Shown: positions 33,274 through 43,951, counted from the first letter of the stretch. The stretch is DNA of 64,000 nucleotides from Neobacillus novalis NBRC 102450 (GCF_001591805.1 NZ_BCVP01000003.1:1-64000), one strand, 5' to 3'. The notes: generated by a model not told the origin, from the letters alone. Numbers and translations: made by a program.

Positions 33274-34626
33274 TTACTTAAGCTTATGCACCGCTTCGAT
33301 AAAAATGTCTCCCCTGACTTCAAAAGTTTTATATTGATCCCAGCTTGCGCAGGCAGGAGATAATAAAACGATGTCCCCTGGTTCAGAGTGACGATAAGCC
33401 TCGGGCACCGCCTTGTCAACATTATCGACACGCTTGATTGTTTTTATTCCAGCCTTGCTTCCAATCCGCTCAATCTTTGGAGCCGTCTCTCCAAATGTAA
33501 TCAATGCTTTAACATTTTTTAAATAAGGAAGCAGTTCATCAAATTCATTGCCGCGGTCAAGTCCGCCTGCGAGTAAAATAATTGGCGCCTCAAAAGCGGC
33601 AAGAGCATTGATGGCTGCTAAAATATTCGTGGCCTTTGAGTCGTTATAAAATTTTCTGCCATTCACTGCAGTAACATATTGCAAACGATGTTTAACACCC
33701 GTAAAGGCTTGCAGCACTTCTTGAATCGCACTATTTTCTACACCGGAAAGCTTGGCGGCTGCCATAGCGGATAAAATGTTTTCGAGATTATGTACGCCAG
33801 GCAAAGCTATTTTTTCAATCTCCATTATTTGCTCATCATTAAAACAAATCCAGCCATTGCTAATGAACGCACCTTCAGACAGCTGTTTCTTTGTAGAAAA
33901 GGGAATTATCTTCGCTTTGGAATGGCGGGCAATTTCAAGTGTTTCTTCCTGATCGGCATTTATGATTAAATATTCCAGTTCCGTTTGCGTTTTCGTAATA
34001 TTCGACTTTGCCGCCATGTATTCTCTTCTAGTTCCATGGTAATCCAAATGTGCATCATAAAGGTTTGTGATAATGGCAATTCTAGGTTTAAAGGTGTCAA
34101 TTCCCATTAGCTGAAACGACGATAATTCAATCACAATCGTATTTTCCTTCGTCGCCTTTTGTGCTACACCTGATGCCACTGTTCCAATGTTTCCAGCAAT
34201 TAACGGCTGTTTGTTTCCTTGGTTCAACATTTCAAAAATAAGTGTTGTTGTTGTTGTTTTTCCATTTGTCCCTGTAATCGCGATAAAAGGAGCTTCTGAT
34301 ATTTGATAAGCAAGCTCTACTTCCGTAATAACAGGAATTTCCTTTTCAATCGCACCGGCAATCATTGGGTTATTATAAGGAATGCCGGGATTTTTTACAA
34401 TAAGCTCAAAGCCCTCATCCAATAGCTCAATCGGATGGTCTCCACAAATCACTTTAATTCCTTGCTCTAATAATCCCTGTGCCTCAGGATTTTCCGAGAA
34501 AGGTTTTTTATCATTAACGGTAACAAATGCCCCAAGTTTATGTAAAAGAGCAGCAGCGGTTACCCCACTTTTTGCCAGCCCAAGAACAAGGATTTTCTTA
34601 TGACGATACAAATCAATCTGCTTCAC
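33274..34626 (-). CDS. murD: UDP-MurNAc-L-alanine:D-glutamate ligase
   Basis: Adds D-Glu to UDP-MurNAc-L-Ala. The 450-residue Mur ligase has the N-terminal Rossmann domain (LVLGLAKSG), the ATP loop [10 protein letters not shown] (about 115-124), and the C-terminal domain with NDSKATN and LSPACASWD. The start is GTG at 34626, immediately after the mraY TAA stop, with GAGGTG 9 bases upstream. Confidence 0.97.
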   Translation of the reverse strand: MKQIDLYRHKKILVLGLAKSGVTAAALLHKLGAFVTVNDKKPFSENPEAQGLLEQGIKVICGDHPIELLDEGFELIVKNPGIPYNNPMIAGAIEKEIPVITEVELAYQISEAPFIAITGTNGKTTTTTLIFEMLNQGNKQPLIAGNIGTVASGVAQKATKENTIVIELSSFQLMGIDTFKPRIAIITNLYDAHLDYHGTRREYMAAKSNITKTQTELEYLIINADQEETLEIARHSKAKIIPFSTKKQLSEGAFISNGWICFNDEQIMEIEKIALPGVHNLENILSAMAAAKLSGVENSAIQEVLQAFTGVKHRLQYVTAVNGRKFYNDSKATNILAAINALAAFEAPIILLAGGLDRGNEFDELLPYLKNVKALITFGETAPKIERIGSKAGIKTIKRVDNVDKAVPEAYRHSEPGDIVLLSPACASWDQYKTFEVRGDIFIEAVHKLK

Positions 34627-35604
34627 TTACAACCACACCTCAATATAGATTCCTAGTACTGCCAATATGATTCCTACGCTCCAGAAGGTAACGACAACTC
34701 GCCATTCCGACCAGCCGACCAATTCGTAGTGATGATGCAAAGGGCTCATTCGGAAAATTCGCTTACCCGTCGTCTTAAAAGATGCGACCTGGAGGATAAC
34801 CGATAACGTTTCGATAACAAATACTCCACCAATAATAATTAGCAAAAGTTCAAGTTTGGTTAATATCGCGATACCTGCGATGGCGCCGCCAAGGGCAAGT
34901 GATCCTGTATCCCCCATGAACACCTTAGCAGGATGGGCGTTAAATACCAAGAAACCCAAGACTGCCCCAACCACAGCTACCGAGAAAATAGCAATTTCAA
35001 AGTTGTTTTGATTCCAAGCCAGAACGGCAAATGCACCGAATGCGATGGCTGCGGTGCCAGACACCAGGCCGTCAAGACCATCTGTCAGATTGACTGCATT
35101 TGAAAAACCAACCAGCCAGAAAATGATTAAAAATACATAGGACCAGCCAAGATCAAACGAGTAATCACCAAACGGAAGTTTGATTTCGGTTGATTGTCCG
35201 GTATGTTTATAGATTAGATAAAAAATAATCGATATAATAATTTGACCTAAAAGCTTTTGCTTTGATGTTAACCCTAAATTTCGTTTTAAGACTACTTTGA
35301 TAAAATCATCCAAGAAACCAAGCAAACCGAAACCAAATGTAACAAACAGCAGTAAAAACACGGTAACTGGTATTTGATCTGAGTATTTCCCAATCATGAC
35401 AAGTGTCGTAATAATGATTGAAAATAAAATCATTACCCCGCCCATTGTTGGGGTTCCTGATTTTTTTTGATGTGATTTAGGACCTTCTTCCCGAATGCTT
35501 TGTCCAAATTTCAATCTTCTTAAGAAGGGAATAAAAATCGGAGAAAGTAAGACCGATATAAGAAAGCCCATAATAATTGTGAAAAAAATAACTTGCTCCT
35601 TCAT
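34627..35604 (-). CDS. mraY: Phospho-MurNAc-pentapeptide translocase
   Basis: Membrane enzyme that moves phospho-MurNAc-pentapeptide to undecaprenyl phosphate, forming lipid I. The 325-residue product has about ten membrane segments and the family motifs [15 protein letters not shown] (Asp pair), [21 protein letters not shown] and the HHH cluster SPLHHHYE. It abuts murD and follows the truncated MurF-like gene by one base. Confidence 0.97.
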   Translation of the reverse strand: MKEQVIFFTIIMGFLISVLLSPIFIPFLRRLKFGQSIREEGPKSHQKKSGTPTMGGVMILFSIIITTLVMIGKYSDQIPVTVFLLLFVTFGFGLLGFLDDFIKVVLKRNLGLTSKQKLLGQIIISIIFYLIYKHTGQSTEIKLPFGDYSFDLGWSYVFLIIFWLVGFSNAVNLTDGLDGLVSGTAAIAFGAFAVLAWNQNNFEIAIFSVAVVGAVLGFLVFNAHPAKVFMGDTGSLALGGAIAGIAILTKLELLLIIIGGVFVIETLSVILQVASFKTTGKRIFRMSPLHHHYELVGWSEWRVVVTFWSVGIILAVLGIYIEVWL

Positions 35605-35605
35605 T

Positions 35606-36055
35606 TTATCCCCTCCTCTCCTTATTTAGTGCCATTTTATTTGTTAGTTTTTCTAATATCACAGCTATATCATATGTTTGTTTATTTTTATTAAGAAGTT
35701 TTTTATTTGAAAATTTAAAGTTAGTTATCTCCATTTTACTATTCATTTCTCCATCTAATTTTTCATTATATATTTTTATTAGCTCTTTTATTGCTTCCGC
35801 TGAATCATTGGTAAAGAAAACCGGAAAATGGTTTGGTGTATATTGCGGCAGCTTTTCATCATCATCCCAAATGGCTGCGATGGCTCCATTTGCAATGGCT
35901 TCCGAAAGTTCCCCTGATTCCTTGTTTAATCGGACAAATAAACCCTTGGGCTGCGAAAAACTTGCTTTGTCTGTAATCGTATTAAACGAAAAGTCGTCGT
36001 TCATTCCTCGTTGATGATTGAACAAGACAGCTATGTCTTTACTAGATAAATACAT
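35606..36055 (-). CDS. Stand-alone Mur-ligase N-terminal domain (MurF-like, truncated)
   Basis: The 149-residue product resembles only the substrate-binding N-terminal domain of MurF/Mur[16 protein letters not shown] parallels the DSRKVxxGdLFvAl motif, then [13 protein letters not shown] and [17 protein letters not shown] parallel the end of that domain. There is no GTNGKT ATP loop and no ligase or C-terminal domain, against about 450 residues in MurF. Residues 105-149 come from AT-rich DNA and look degenerate. It lies exactly where murF sits in canonical dcw clusters. GAGGTG 8 bases before the ATG and a two-base gap to murE suggest it is translated. Function unknown; it is probably a remnant, with true murF elsewhere. 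Confidence 0.7.
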   Translation of the reverse strand: MYLSSKDIAVLFNHQRGMNDDFSFNTITDKASFSQPKGLFVRLNKESGELSEAIANGAIAAIWDDDEKLPQYTPNHFPVFFTNDSAEAIKELIKIYNEKLDGEMNSKMEITNFKFSNKKLLNKNKQTYDIAVILEKLTNKMALNKERRG

Positions 36056-36057
36056 CC

Positions 36058-37518
36058 CTATCTCACCTCGATTGCTTCCCTTGCCACCAGCCGGTCATCA
36101 AAGTCATGAACAACATTGCCTATTATTTGATAGGTTTCATGTCCTTTTCCGGCAATTAAAATAACGTCCCCTGCTGATGCCTGACTGACAGCTGTTTTAA
36201 TTGCCTCTTTACGGTCAGGAATGACTTGGTAGGCTTCACCTTCTACTCCTGCTTCCATATCCTTTAGGATTGCTAGCGGTTCTTCACTTCTTGGGTTATC
36301 CGAGGTGAAAATTGGATCGGTTGAAAGCTCGCAGGCAATCTGTGCCATCAAAGGCCGTTTCGTTTTATCTCGGTCGCCGCCGCAGCCTACGACCACGAAA
36401 ACCCTTTTCTTCGCAAAATGCTGAATTGTGTTTAACACATTTTCCAGGCTATCTGGTGTATGGGCATAATCAACAATTACCGTATATTCTTGGCCGGCGT
36501 TCACAAGCTCAAACCTTCCAGCTACCCCTTCCATACTCTCAATGGATGCGATAATGTCGTTGATTCCAATCCCGGAAACTAATGCGGCCGCAAAACTTGC
36601 TAAAACATTATAAACACTGAATTTCCCAAGAAACTGTATGTTGATTGGATAGCTGGCATCTTCAATCAAAATTTCAAATTTAGTCCCTTTAGGAGTCATT
36701 TGAATATTTTTTGCTTGAATATCCGCCTTTTCATCAATTCCATATGTAATAACATTTGCCGCCGTTGACCTTGTTAACATTTCTGAAGCAGGGTCATCAG
36801 CATTTATGATAGCATATTTAGGTTTACCATTATCAAAGGTATTGCCAAGTTGGGCAAATAATAAGCTCTTGGCCCGCTGATATTCCGCCATTGTTTTATG
36901 GTAATCAAGATGATCCTGCGTTAGGTTAGTAAATACCGCCACATCATAATCACATCTATGGACTCTACCTTGGTCGAGAGCGTGAGAGGAAACCTCCATG
37001 ACTGCTAAACTGACGCCGGCTCCCACCATTTCCCGAAACGTCTTTTGCAGTGTCAGGCTCTCTGGTGTTGTGTTTTTGGTCTCCAATGTCTTGTCAGCAA
37101 TTTTCGTATACATCGTACCAATCAGGCCTGTTTTTTCTCCTGCATCCGCAAATATTTTTTCAATTAAATGACTGGTAGTCGTTTTTCCGTTTGTACCGGT
37201 GATGCCGATTAACTGCAGTTTTCTCGTTGGCTGCTCGTAAAAGGTATCAGCGAGCACTGCCATTGCTCTTGTTGTATCCTTAACAACAAAAACAGGCACT
37301 TCTAAAGATAACGGGCGCTCTGCAAGTATCGCGGCAGCCCCTTTTTCAACTGCAGATTCCGCAAAATCGTGGCCGTCCACGGTGTAGCCTTTAATACAAA
37401 TAAATAAGCTCCCTTTTTGCACCTTCCGATTATCATTTTCAATCGATGTAATAACCGGGTTTTCGCCCGTAAAAGGAACAATTGGATGCAAAGACTTAAG
37501 TAGCTCTTGCAGCTTCAT
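36058..37518 (-). CDS. murE: UDP-MurNAc-tripeptide synthetase (meso-diaminopimelate-adding)
   Basis: Adds the third stem residue. The 486-residue Mur ligase has the ATP loop [12 protein letters not shown] (about 110-121), the carbamylated-Lys region, and DNPRSEEP, the DNPR motif that selects meso-diaminopimelate. It is followed without a gap by the MurF-like fragment and mraY. A terminator lies upstream after spoVD, so murE should have its own promoter in 37519-37657, which I could not pinpoint. Confidence 0.97.
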   Translation of the reverse strand: MKLQELLKSLHPIVPFTGENPVITSIENDNRKVQKGSLFICIKGYTVDGHDFAESAVEKGAAAILAERPLSLEVPVFVVKDTTRAMAVLADTFYEQPTRKLQLIGITGTNGKTTTSHLIEKIFADAGEKTGLIGTMYTKIADKTLETKNTTPESLTLQKTFREMVGAGVSLAVMEVSSHALDQGRVHRCDYDVAVFTNLTQDHLDYHKTMAEYQRAKSLLFAQLGNTFDNGKPKYAIINADDPASEMLTRSTAANVITYGIDEKADIQAKNIQMTPKGTKFEILIEDASYPINIQFLGKFSVYNVLASFAAALVSGIGINDIIASIESMEGVAGRFELVNAGQEYTVIVDYAHTPDSLENVLNTIQHFAKKRVFVVVGCGGDRDKTKRPLMAQIACELSTDPIFTSDNPRSEEPLAILKDMEAGVEGEAYQVIPDRKEAIKTAVSQASAGDVILIAGKGHETYQIIGNVVHDFDDRLVAREAIEVR

Positions 37519-37649
37519 TTTAACTCAAATCCTCTCATGACCTTACATTCATTCTTGCTAATCATTACCTAAAGGAACTCCTAGCAAAAGTTCCATCTTA
37601 TTTTACATTAAATCTTTTTATTTTGCTATTTAGTTATGCAGGATAAATA

Positions 37650-37682
37650 AAAAAATCGGCGGCGGAATCGATTCCAGCCGCC
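37650..37682 (-). terminator. intrinsic terminator after spoVD
   Basis: Arms GGCGGC-T-GGAA and TTCC-GCCGCC (37658-37682; one bulge) followed on the minus strand by GATTTTTTTATTT. It separates the spoVD unit from murE. Confidence 0.9.
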
Positions 37683-37709
37683 CTTTCAATGACTTACATC
37701 TAATTCAGG

Positions 37710-39629
37710 TTAATCGCCTTTACCGAAATAAAGCCAAATCTTAGAACCTTCTTTTACTTTGGTACCAGCTTCAGGCGATTGCCGCACAACAATATCCCCT
37801 TCACCGCTGGCATCAATTCTTAGATTAATAATTTGTTCTTGGAGCTCTTCTTTCGATAATCCCTCGAAATCAGGCAGCTTAATTAAAGGAGAATCCGGCC
37901 ATTTTATTTTCTTTTCAATTTGCTCTTTTCTCGGTTCTATCCCCATCGCAGTTAGACTATCTTTCATTATATTGCCAACGATTGGCGCACTAATTGTACC
38001 CCCGAAGGCAGTAACTCCTTTAGGATTGTCAACCGCAACATAGACAACAATTTGCGGGTCATCCGCAGGAGCAAATCCAATAAAAGAAACGATGAAGTTA
38101 TTTTCTAAATATCGCCCGCCCTGTGCTTTTTGTGCTGTTCCTGTCTTTCCGCCCACCCGATAGCCGTCAACAAACGCCCTTCCACCTGTTCCTTGAGCAA
38201 CAACACTTTCGAGGGCATGTCTGATTTCTTTGGACGTTTCCTCCGTAATGACTCTTCTTTTTTCAACGGGAGAATTTCGCATGACAACTTCTTTTGTCAG
38301 CGGATCGATTAATTCTTTGGCAATAAACGGCTTGTATAATATTCCGCCATTTACGGCTGCAGCTACTGCTGTTACTTGCTGAATCGGCGTGACAGATACA
38401 CCTTGTCCAAACGCTGTGGTTGCTTGTTCAACAGGACCAACCCGGTTTAAATTAAATAAAATCCCGGTTCCTTCCCCCTGCAAATCAATTCCAGTCTTCT
38501 GTCCAAATCCAAAATCCTTAATATATTTAAATAGCTTGTCTTTTCCTAAACGCTCACCTAATGCAACGAACCCCGGGTTACAGGAGTTTTGGACTACTTC
38601 CAAAAAGGTTTGATCGCCATGACCGCCCCTTTTCCAGCATTTTAACCTTGCTCCGGCTATCTGAACGGAACCTGAGTCATGAAAATGCTCCTTTTCTAGA
38701 TCCACTTTCCCTTCATTAAGCGCGGCCGCTAGGGTAATGATTTTAAACGTTGACCCTGGCTCATAAGTGGACCAGACAGGCAGGTTTCGATTATAAACCT
38801 CTTGGGGAACATTTCGGAAATTTGCTGGATCAAATGTCGGTCTGCTTGACATCCCTAATATTTCACCGTTGTTTGGGTTCATTGCAATTGCGACAATTCC
38901 ATCTGGATTATATTTTGCCTGGGCTATGTCCAGTTCTCTTTCAATAACGGTCTGAATCTTGGAATCAATCGTCAGTTTCAAATTAAGGCCGTTAATTGGA
39001 TGTTCATAATCGTCAGCCATATCATTCATTCTTTCACCTTTAGCATTGGCGTAAAATTTAACAGCCCCGCGTTCACCACTTAACTCTTTATCATAGTACT
39101 TCTCGAGTCCCATTAAACCTTGGTTGTCGACACCTGCAAATCCAAGGACATGGGAAAGATAACTCCCCATTGGATAATGCCGCTTAGAGTCTTCACCTAT
39201 ATAGACCCCTTCAAGACCGAGTGCTCTGATTTCTTTTGCTTTTTCATGAGAAATTTTTCTGCCTTCCTTTATCCGGACGGACGATGCTTTTTTCGTTATT
39301 TCTCGATAGGCTTTGTCTTTTGGCATATTTAACACAGCTGCCAGCTTTTCAGCAGTGGCTGCCGGGTCTTTTACCTGCCTTGGAATAACATAAACGGTCG
39401 GCGCACTAACATTCGTTGCCAATGCTACACCGTTCCGGTCGACAATTTCACCGCGCTCAGGTTCAAAGGGGATGTTCCGGCTCCAAGAACCCTTGGCCCG
39501 ATCCGTTAACATATCACCCAGGACAAATTGTACATAGCCAAGCCGGACATCAATAACCAAGAAGGTTAATATACCAATGAATAGTGCAATCATTAGCCGT
39601 TTACGGACAGTAACATTAGATACACGCAT
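37710..39629 (-). CDS. spoVD: Stage V sporulation penicillin-binding protein SpoVD
   Basis: Class B transpeptidase of spore cortex synthesis, partner of SpoVE. The 639-residue product has an N-terminal membrane anchor (about 11-30), a PBP dimer domain, a transpeptidase domain with SxxK as STFK at about 293-296, SCN within VQNSCNP, and KTGTAQ, then one PASTA domain at the C-terminus. The N-terminus MRVSNVTVRKRL is that of SpoVD. A possible sigmaE promoter lies upstream. Confidence 0.95.
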   Translation of the reverse strand: MRVSNVTVRKRLMIALFIGILTFLVIDVRLGYVQFVLGDMLTDRAKGSWSRNIPFEPERGEIVDRNGVALATNVSAPTVYVIPRQVKDPAATAEKLAAVLNMPKDKAYREITKKASSVRIKEGRKISHEKAKEIRALGLEGVYIGEDSKRHYPMGSYLSHVLGFAGVDNQGLMGLEKYYDKELSGERGAVKFYANAKGERMNDMADDYEHPINGLNLKLTIDSKIQTVIERELDIAQAKYNPDGIVAIAMNPNNGEILGMSSRPTFDPANFRNVPQEVYNRNLPVWSTYEPGSTFKIITLAAALNEGKVDLEKEHFHDSGSVQIAGARLKCWKRGGHGDQTFLEVVQNSCNPGFVALGERLGKDKLFKYIKDFGFGQKTGIDLQGEGTGILFNLNRVGPVEQATTAFGQGVSVTPIQQVTAVAAAVNGGILYKPFIAKELIDPLTKEVVMRNSPVEKRRVITEETSKEIRHALESVVAQGTGGRAFVDGYRVGGKTGTAQKAQGGRYLENNFIVSFIGFAPADDPQIVVYVAVDNPKGVTAFGGTISAPIVGNIMKDSLTAMGIEPRKEQIEKKIKWPDSPLIKLPDFEGLSKEELQEQIINLRIDASGEGDIVVRQSPEAGTKVKEGSKIWLYFGKGD

Positions 39630-39677
39630 ATAATGAATGATTCTCCTTTCTCAGCATTCACTTAACATTATCGTTCA

Positions 39678-39706
39678 TTTATATGCTTGTACTTTTTTAA
39701 TTAGAA
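39678..39706 (-). promoter_or_regulatory. possible sigmaE promoter of spoVD
   Basis: On the minus strand CATATAAA (39678-39685) lies 14 bases after TTCTAAT (39700-39706). The -10 resembles the sigmaE consensus CATACANT at six of eight bases but the -35 match is poor. B. subtilis spoVD is sigmaE-dependent, which is the main reason to list it. Confidence 0.3.
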
Positions 39707-39734
39707 CGGAGCCTCAAGGTCAAGACATGCAAAT

Positions 39735-39756
39735 ATCCCGCTTTATTAAGCGGGAT
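39735..39756 (-). terminator. hairpin after pbpB
   Basis: Nine-bp perfect arms ATCCCGCTT/AAGCGGGAT with a TATT loop, followed on the minus strand by ATTTGC. The stem is strong but the T-run is poor, so termination is likely partial. Confidence 0.6.
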
Positions 39757-39762
39757 CTACGG

Positions 39763-42006
39763 TTAATCTTGGACCTTATCTTCCGAGTTTTCCTCTGTCT
39801 TTCCTTGTTCATCTTTGTTTGCTTTCTTTGCTTCTTCCCACTGTTCTTCAGGAGTTTTTAAATCTACAATCAGGATATCCCCGTCACGTAATACTGCTTT
39901 TGGTTTTAGATTTTGCTGGACAACATATCCTTTCCCCTTGGGATTGAGCTTAAGCCCGGCGAGATTAGCTATTTTCATCACATCACGGAGTGACCATCCT
40001 GTCATATCAGGTGCTATTAAATCACCATCGGTTTGAATGATGACCTTTTCACCCTCTAAGACAGCTGTCCCAGCCTCTGGAAGCTGCCCGGTTATTTTTG
40101 TACCGCTGCCAAGCACCACGGTATCATAGCCGCTTGCATTAAGACTTTTGACCGTTTCCTCCACTGACTGACCCTTTAGCTTTGGTAATTTATTAACGGC
40201 TGCTTTTACTACTGTGGATGGCTGGATATTTAAATAATGCAGGCTGTTTTGCATAACGGGATTAAAAATCGCTGAAACGGGAATCGCTCCTTGACCCGTT
40301 TCCTCCCCTTTCAGCTCTGGTTCTTGAACCGCAACATAAACAATTAACTTAGGGTTATCCTTCGGGGCCATTCCTAAAAAGGAAAACATATAACTATTCG
40401 GACCTTGTAAGTATCTTCCACCTGATCCAGGAATATTAGCAGTCCCCGTTTTACCTGCTACACTGTAACCGTCAATTTTGTAACGGCCGCCAGTGCCTTT
40501 AGGAGACGTCACAACCGTTTCAAGAATATCCCGAACCTTGCGGGCAGTTGCAGCAGAAATAGGTGTCGAAACGACTTCCGGTGTTACTTCCTTAATTGTT
40601 TTACCAGTATCATGATTAACAATTTTTTCGACTACATGCGGCTTTAACATCTTCCCATCATTCGCAATCGCTGTTGCCGCCTGGATTTGCTGAATCGCCG
40701 TAATGGCCGTTCCCTGTCCATAGGCAGTAGTGATTTTTTCAATCGGATACGTGTATTGAATTTTTCCTGATGTTTCTCCTGGAAGTTCAATCCCTGTCGG
40801 TTTATCAAAGCCGAATTTGGATAAATACTCTCTAAATTTATCAAACCCTAACTTCTCCTTGGCAATTTTGGCAAATGCGACATTGGAAGAACGCTGTACA
40901 CCTTCAAGATAGGTGATTGATCCCCACCCTGAACCATTATGGTCATGAATGGCTTGGTCTTTTGGTGTCACCTGATAGGAACCGGAAGGGTACTTTTCAT
41001 TTAGATCAAACTTGTTTTCCTGGATGGCGGCTGCAAGGGTAAAGATTTTCATCGTCGAACCTGGTTCAAACGAGGTTTCAATCGCTTCATTATACCAGCT
41101 TTTATCAATACCTTCTTTTGTCTTCGGATGAAACGTCGGCCGCTGCCCCATCGCTAATATTTGCCCTGTTTTTGGATCCGCCACAATCGCAATTATTTTT
41201 TTCGGTTTATATTGCTTTACTGCTTGATCCATGGCGTCTTCCAAAAAGGTTTGAATCTTCTTATCTAGTGTTAAATAAATATCATTTCCATTTTGGGCTG
41301 GAGTAATCTTTTCTTCTCCATCGGGAAGTAAATAGCCCCACAAATCACTCTCATAATTGATTTTGCCATTTTTCCCTGTCAGTTCATCATCCATCTGTTT
41401 TTCGATTCCCATGCTTACTGTTTTATAGGTACCATCATCCTGCTTTAAACTTTCTTTATACCCCACTAAATGGGAAGCAAAAATTCCATTTGGATAGAAA
41501 CGTTTTGAATCTCGGATAAACGTAATTCCAGGAAGCCCTAAGGCTTCAATTTTTTTCTTTGTTTGATGGCTGATATCTTTCCCCGCTTTGCCTAACTCAA
41601 CCTGAAATCTGCCTTTTTTGATCCCTGCCGTTAAAATTCTATAAATCTCTGATTCATCCATGTCAATGACTTGTGAGAGTTGTTTCGCTGTCTTGCTTGG
41701 ATCTTTCACATGTTTTGGTTTTTTGGAATTCGTCGTCATTTTCTTATCAAGAATGGCAATAAGGGTATAAGCGGCTGCATCCTCAGCGACAATCTCACCA
41801 TTTCGGTCAAGGATGTCTCCCCTGGCAGCTTGAATCATTCCTTCCTTGCTGTATTTCTGCTGCGCTTTAGCAGTAAGCGGTTGACCGCCTACTTCTCCAG
41901 TGATTTGAATCGAATAGAATCTGTATAGTAATACAAAAAAGAGCAGGCCGAATATTACAAACAATATCGCTGCTCCCACATTCATATATGGCTGTTTCTT
42001 GTTCAT
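39763..42006 (-). CDS. pbpB: Division-specific penicillin-binding protein 2B
   Basis: Essential septal class B transpeptidase partnered with FtsW. The 747-residue product has an N-terminal anchor (about 10-30), PBP dimer domain, the active-site STMK at about 317-320, SSN in QRSSNVAFAK, KTGTANIPG, two C-terminal PASTA domains (about 600-715) and an acidic tail. The ATG overlaps the ftsL stop (ATGA). Position between ftsL and spoVD distinguishes it from SpoVD. Confidence 0.96.
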   Translation of the reverse strand: MNKKQPYMNVGAAILFVIFGLLFFVLLYRFYSIQITGEVGGQPLTAKAQQKYSKEGMIQAARGDILDRNGEIVAEDAAAYTLIAILDKKMTTNSKKPKHVKDPSKTAKQLSQVIDMDESEIYRILTAGIKKGRFQVELGKAGKDISHQTKKKIEALGLPGITFIRDSKRFYPNGIFASHLVGYKESLKQDDGTYKTVSMGIEKQMDDELTGKNGKINYESDLWGYLLPDGEEKITPAQNGNDIYLTLDKKIQTFLEDAMDQAVKQYKPKKIIAIVADPKTGQILAMGQRPTFHPKTKEGIDKSWYNEAIETSFEPGSTMKIFTLAAAIQENKFDLNEKYPSGSYQVTPKDQAIHDHNGSGWGSITYLEGVQRSSNVAFAKIAKEKLGFDKFREYLSKFGFDKPTGIELPGETSGKIQYTYPIEKITTAYGQGTAITAIQQIQAATAIANDGKMLKPHVVEKIVNHDTGKTIKEVTPEVVSTPISAATARKVRDILETVVTSPKGTGGRYKIDGYSVAGKTGTANIPGSGGRYLQGPNSYMFSFLGMAPKDNPKLIVYVAVQEPELKGEETGQGAIPVSAIFNPVMQNSLHYLNIQPSTVVKAAVNKLPKLKGQSVEETVKSLNASGYDTVVLGSGTKITGQLPEAGTAVLEGEKVIIQTDGDLIAPDMTGWSLRDVMKIANLAGLKLNPKGKGYVVQQNLKPKAVLRDGDILIVDLKTPEEQWEEAKKANKDEQGKTEENSEDKVQD

Positions 42007-42362
42007 TTCTCCAGCACGACCTTGACGTTATCATGATTTAATTCAAGACCCATTTTTTTAGCCTTATCGCGAATCCGTTCGTATGTGCTCATCTCACGTA
42101 CCTGAACCTGCAAATCACTATTTACCTTCTGCTGTTCATTTACCTGTGACTCGACTGTTTGAATATCAGTGTTAACCTTGTAAATTTTTGCTTGATTTGA
42201 AATGAGCTGGACAGAGCCAAAACAAACCAAACCGGCAAATGCAATCCCAATAATTTTTTCTCCTGGAGTGAGCCAGGATTTTTTAATCTTTATTTGACTC
42301 TGTTTTTCGACTTTGTGTTCGACTTTCTGTTGTCGTTCTAAATTCCTGGCAAGATTACTCAA
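42003..42362 (-). CDS. ftsL: Cell-division protein FtsL
   Basis: Small bitopic divisome protein that pairs with DivIC and DivIB and activates septal synthesis. The 119-residue product has a Lys/Gln-rich cytoplasmic tail, one membrane segment (about 36-55) and a periplasm-side leucine-zipper-like coiled coil (about 58-95). The start is TTG at 42362, 7 bases after GGAGGGG. It is identified by features and place, since FtsL sequences diverge rapidly. Confidence 0.93.
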   Translation of the reverse strand: MSNLARNLERQQKVEHKVEKQSQIKIKKSWLTPGEKIIGIAFAGLVCFGSVQLISNQAKIYKVNTDIQTVESQVNEQQKVNSDLQVQVREMSTYERIRDKAKKMGLELNHDNVKVVLEK

Positions 42363-42383
42363 ACATTTCCCCTCCGGATTTTT

Positions 42384-43319
42384 TTATTTGTTTTTTTCTG
42401 CAACTCGCAATTTAGCTGATCGAGCACGATTATTTGCCTCTAATTCTTCTTCCGACGGGACAATTGGTTTTCGAGATATTAACTTTAAAAGCGGTTTATA
42501 CTCATCCGGAATGGTTGGTAAACCACGAAGCAAATTAGGGGTTTCACTCGCCTTTTTAAAGGCAGCCTTACAAATTCGATCCTCTAATGAGTGAAAAGTA
42601 ATCACACTTATTCGACCTTCTGGATTTAACAAATCTATTGCTTGATTTAATGATTGTTCAAACACAGCTAATTCATCATTGACTGCAATTCTGACCGCTT
42701 GAAAAATTCGTTTGGCGGGATGTCCGCCCTTTCTCCTCGCAGGTGCAGGGATTGCATCCTTAATAATTTCAACTAATTCAGCTGTTGTTTGAATCGGTTT
42801 TTTCTCTCTGGCAGCTTCTATCTTGCGGGTAATTTGCTTAGAGAACTTCTCCTCGCCGTAGCGGAAAAAGATTCGTACTAAATCCTCATATGACCAATGA
42901 TTAATGACATCATAAGCAGAAATCTCTGCTTCATTGTCCATTCTCATATCGAGTGGTGCATCGTGATGGTAGCTAAAGCCTCTTTCCGGTGTATCCAATT
43001 GCGGTGAGGACACGCCTAGGTCATAAAGAACACCATCAACTTTTTCAATCCCGCGATTCGCAAGTTCTTCTTGTAAATATAGGAAATTACTTTTAATAAT
43101 AATTAAACGATCTCCGTATTCGGATAATCTCTCTTTAGCATGGGCTATAGCTGTTTCGTCCTGGTCAAATGCAAACAATTTTCCGTCCGTACCAAGCTTT
43201 GAAAGGATGAGAGCACTATGTCCGGCCCCTCCCAGCGTACAATCAACGTAAATACCATCTGACTTAATATTTAATCCGTCAACAGCTTCCTTTAATAACA
43301 CAGTTGTATGTTCAAACAT
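42384..43319 (-). CDS. rsmH: 16S rRNA (cytosine1402-N4)-methyltransferase
   Basis: SAM-dependent methylation of C1402 in the decoding centre (formerly MraW). The 311-residue product has the SAM-binding [14 protein letters not shown] motif, [18 protein letters not shown], and the C-terminal [19 protein letters not shown] signature. Start ATG with GGAAGGT upstream, 64 bases after mraZ. Confidence 0.97.
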   Translation of the reverse strand: MFEHTTVLLKEAVDGLNIKSDGIYVDCTLGGAGHSALILSKLGTDGKLFAFDQDETAIAHAKERLSEYGDRLIIIKSNFLYLQEELANRGIEKVDGVLYDLGVSSPQLDTPERGFSYHHDAPLDMRMDNEAEISAYDVINHWSYEDLVRIFFRYGEEKFSKQITRKIEAAREKKPIQTTAELVEIIKDAIPAPARRKGGHPAKRIFQAVRIAVNDELAVFEQSLNQAIDLLNPEGRISVITFHSLEDRICKAAFKKASETPNLLRGLPTIPDEYKPLLKLISRKPIVPSEEELEANNRARSAKLRVAEKNK

Positions 43320-43383
43320 TTACGTACCTTCCTTTTCCAATCGAACGATCATAATGAGAAAATATATTAATATAACTTTCCCA

Positions 43384-43815
43384 TTATATATCAAAGCCAA
43401 TCATATTTTCTGCAATTTCCGTAAAAGATTCTTCTGACTGTGTAAAATAATCTTCCCAAATCTGTTTACTCCAAATTTCAATTCGATTGGAAACACCTAA
43501 AATGACACATTCTTTATCCAACTTTGCATATTGAAAAAGCGGTGCAGGGATATTAATTCTTCCTTGCTTATCAAGTTCACTCTCTGTTGCCCCTGAAAAG
43601 AAGAATCTGGTAAAAGCTCGGGCATCTTTTTTTGTCAGCGGAAGGCCTTTTAACTTCTCTTCAATAAGCCCCCACTCTGATACTGGGTAACCAAATAAAC
43701 ATTGATCCAATCCGCGCGTGATGATAAACATCTCGCCAAGCTCTTCGCGGAACTTGGAGGGCACGATAAGCCTGCCTTTATTATCAATGCTGTGATGGTA
43801 TTCACCCATGAACAT
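43384..43815 (-). CDS. mraZ: Transcriptional regulator MraZ
   Basis: AbrB-like double-SpoVT/MraZ fold protein that forms rings and controls the dcw cluster. The 143-residue product carries two copies of the motif: [18 protein letters not shown] and [15 protein letters not shown]. The ATG at 43815 (MFMGEYHH) has GGGGGT 7 bases upstream; an in-frame ATG at 43830 lies inside that site. Direct repeats just upstream look like its own operator. Confidence 0.96.
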   Translation of the reverse strand: MFMGEYHHSIDNKGRLIVPSKFREELGEMFIITRGLDQCLFGYPVSEWGLIEEKLKGLPLTKKDARAFTRFFFSGATESELDKQGRINIPAPLFQYAKLDKECVILGVSNRIEIWSKQIWEDYFTQSEESFTEIAENMIGFDI

Positions 43816-43841
43816 ACCCATTACCCCCACTTTCTATTAAA

Positions 43842-43871
43842 AATGTACCACATTCCCCCACTTTCCACCAC
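43842..43871 (-). promoter_or_regulatory. MraZ-type operator upstream of mraZ
   Basis: Three direct repeats on the minus strand with a 10-base period: GTGGTGGAAA, GTGGGGGAAT and GTGGTACATT (43862-43871, 43852-43861, 43842-43851). MraZ proteins bind tandem TGGG/GTGG repeats at helical spacing in front of mraZ, so autoregulation of the dcw cluster is likely. Confidence 0.75.
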
Positions 43872-43923
43872 CTATTTTTAAACTATTCGCCCCGAATTGT
43901 TTAAAATCCTTTTAAAAAACAAA

Positions 43924-43950
43924 AAAACTTCACTTGTAAAGTGAAGTTTT
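43924..43950. terminator. bidirectional-looking terminator between bshC and mraZ
   Basis: Twelve-bp perfect arms AAAACTTCACTT/AAGTGAAGTTTT with a 3-base loop and A/T runs on both sides. It follows the bshC stop codon by one base, ending that transcript before the dcw cluster begins. Confidence 0.9.
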
Positions 43951-43951
43951 T

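Noticed and set aside
35606-36055. Frameshifted but otherwise complete murF
   Set aside because: The stop is followed after one base by mraY; the other MurF domains are absent in all frames, so it is a deletion and not a frameshift.
37519-37657. Specific promoter for murE
   Set aside because: Several AT-rich hexamers occur but none pair at proper spacing with a reasonable match, so none is reported.
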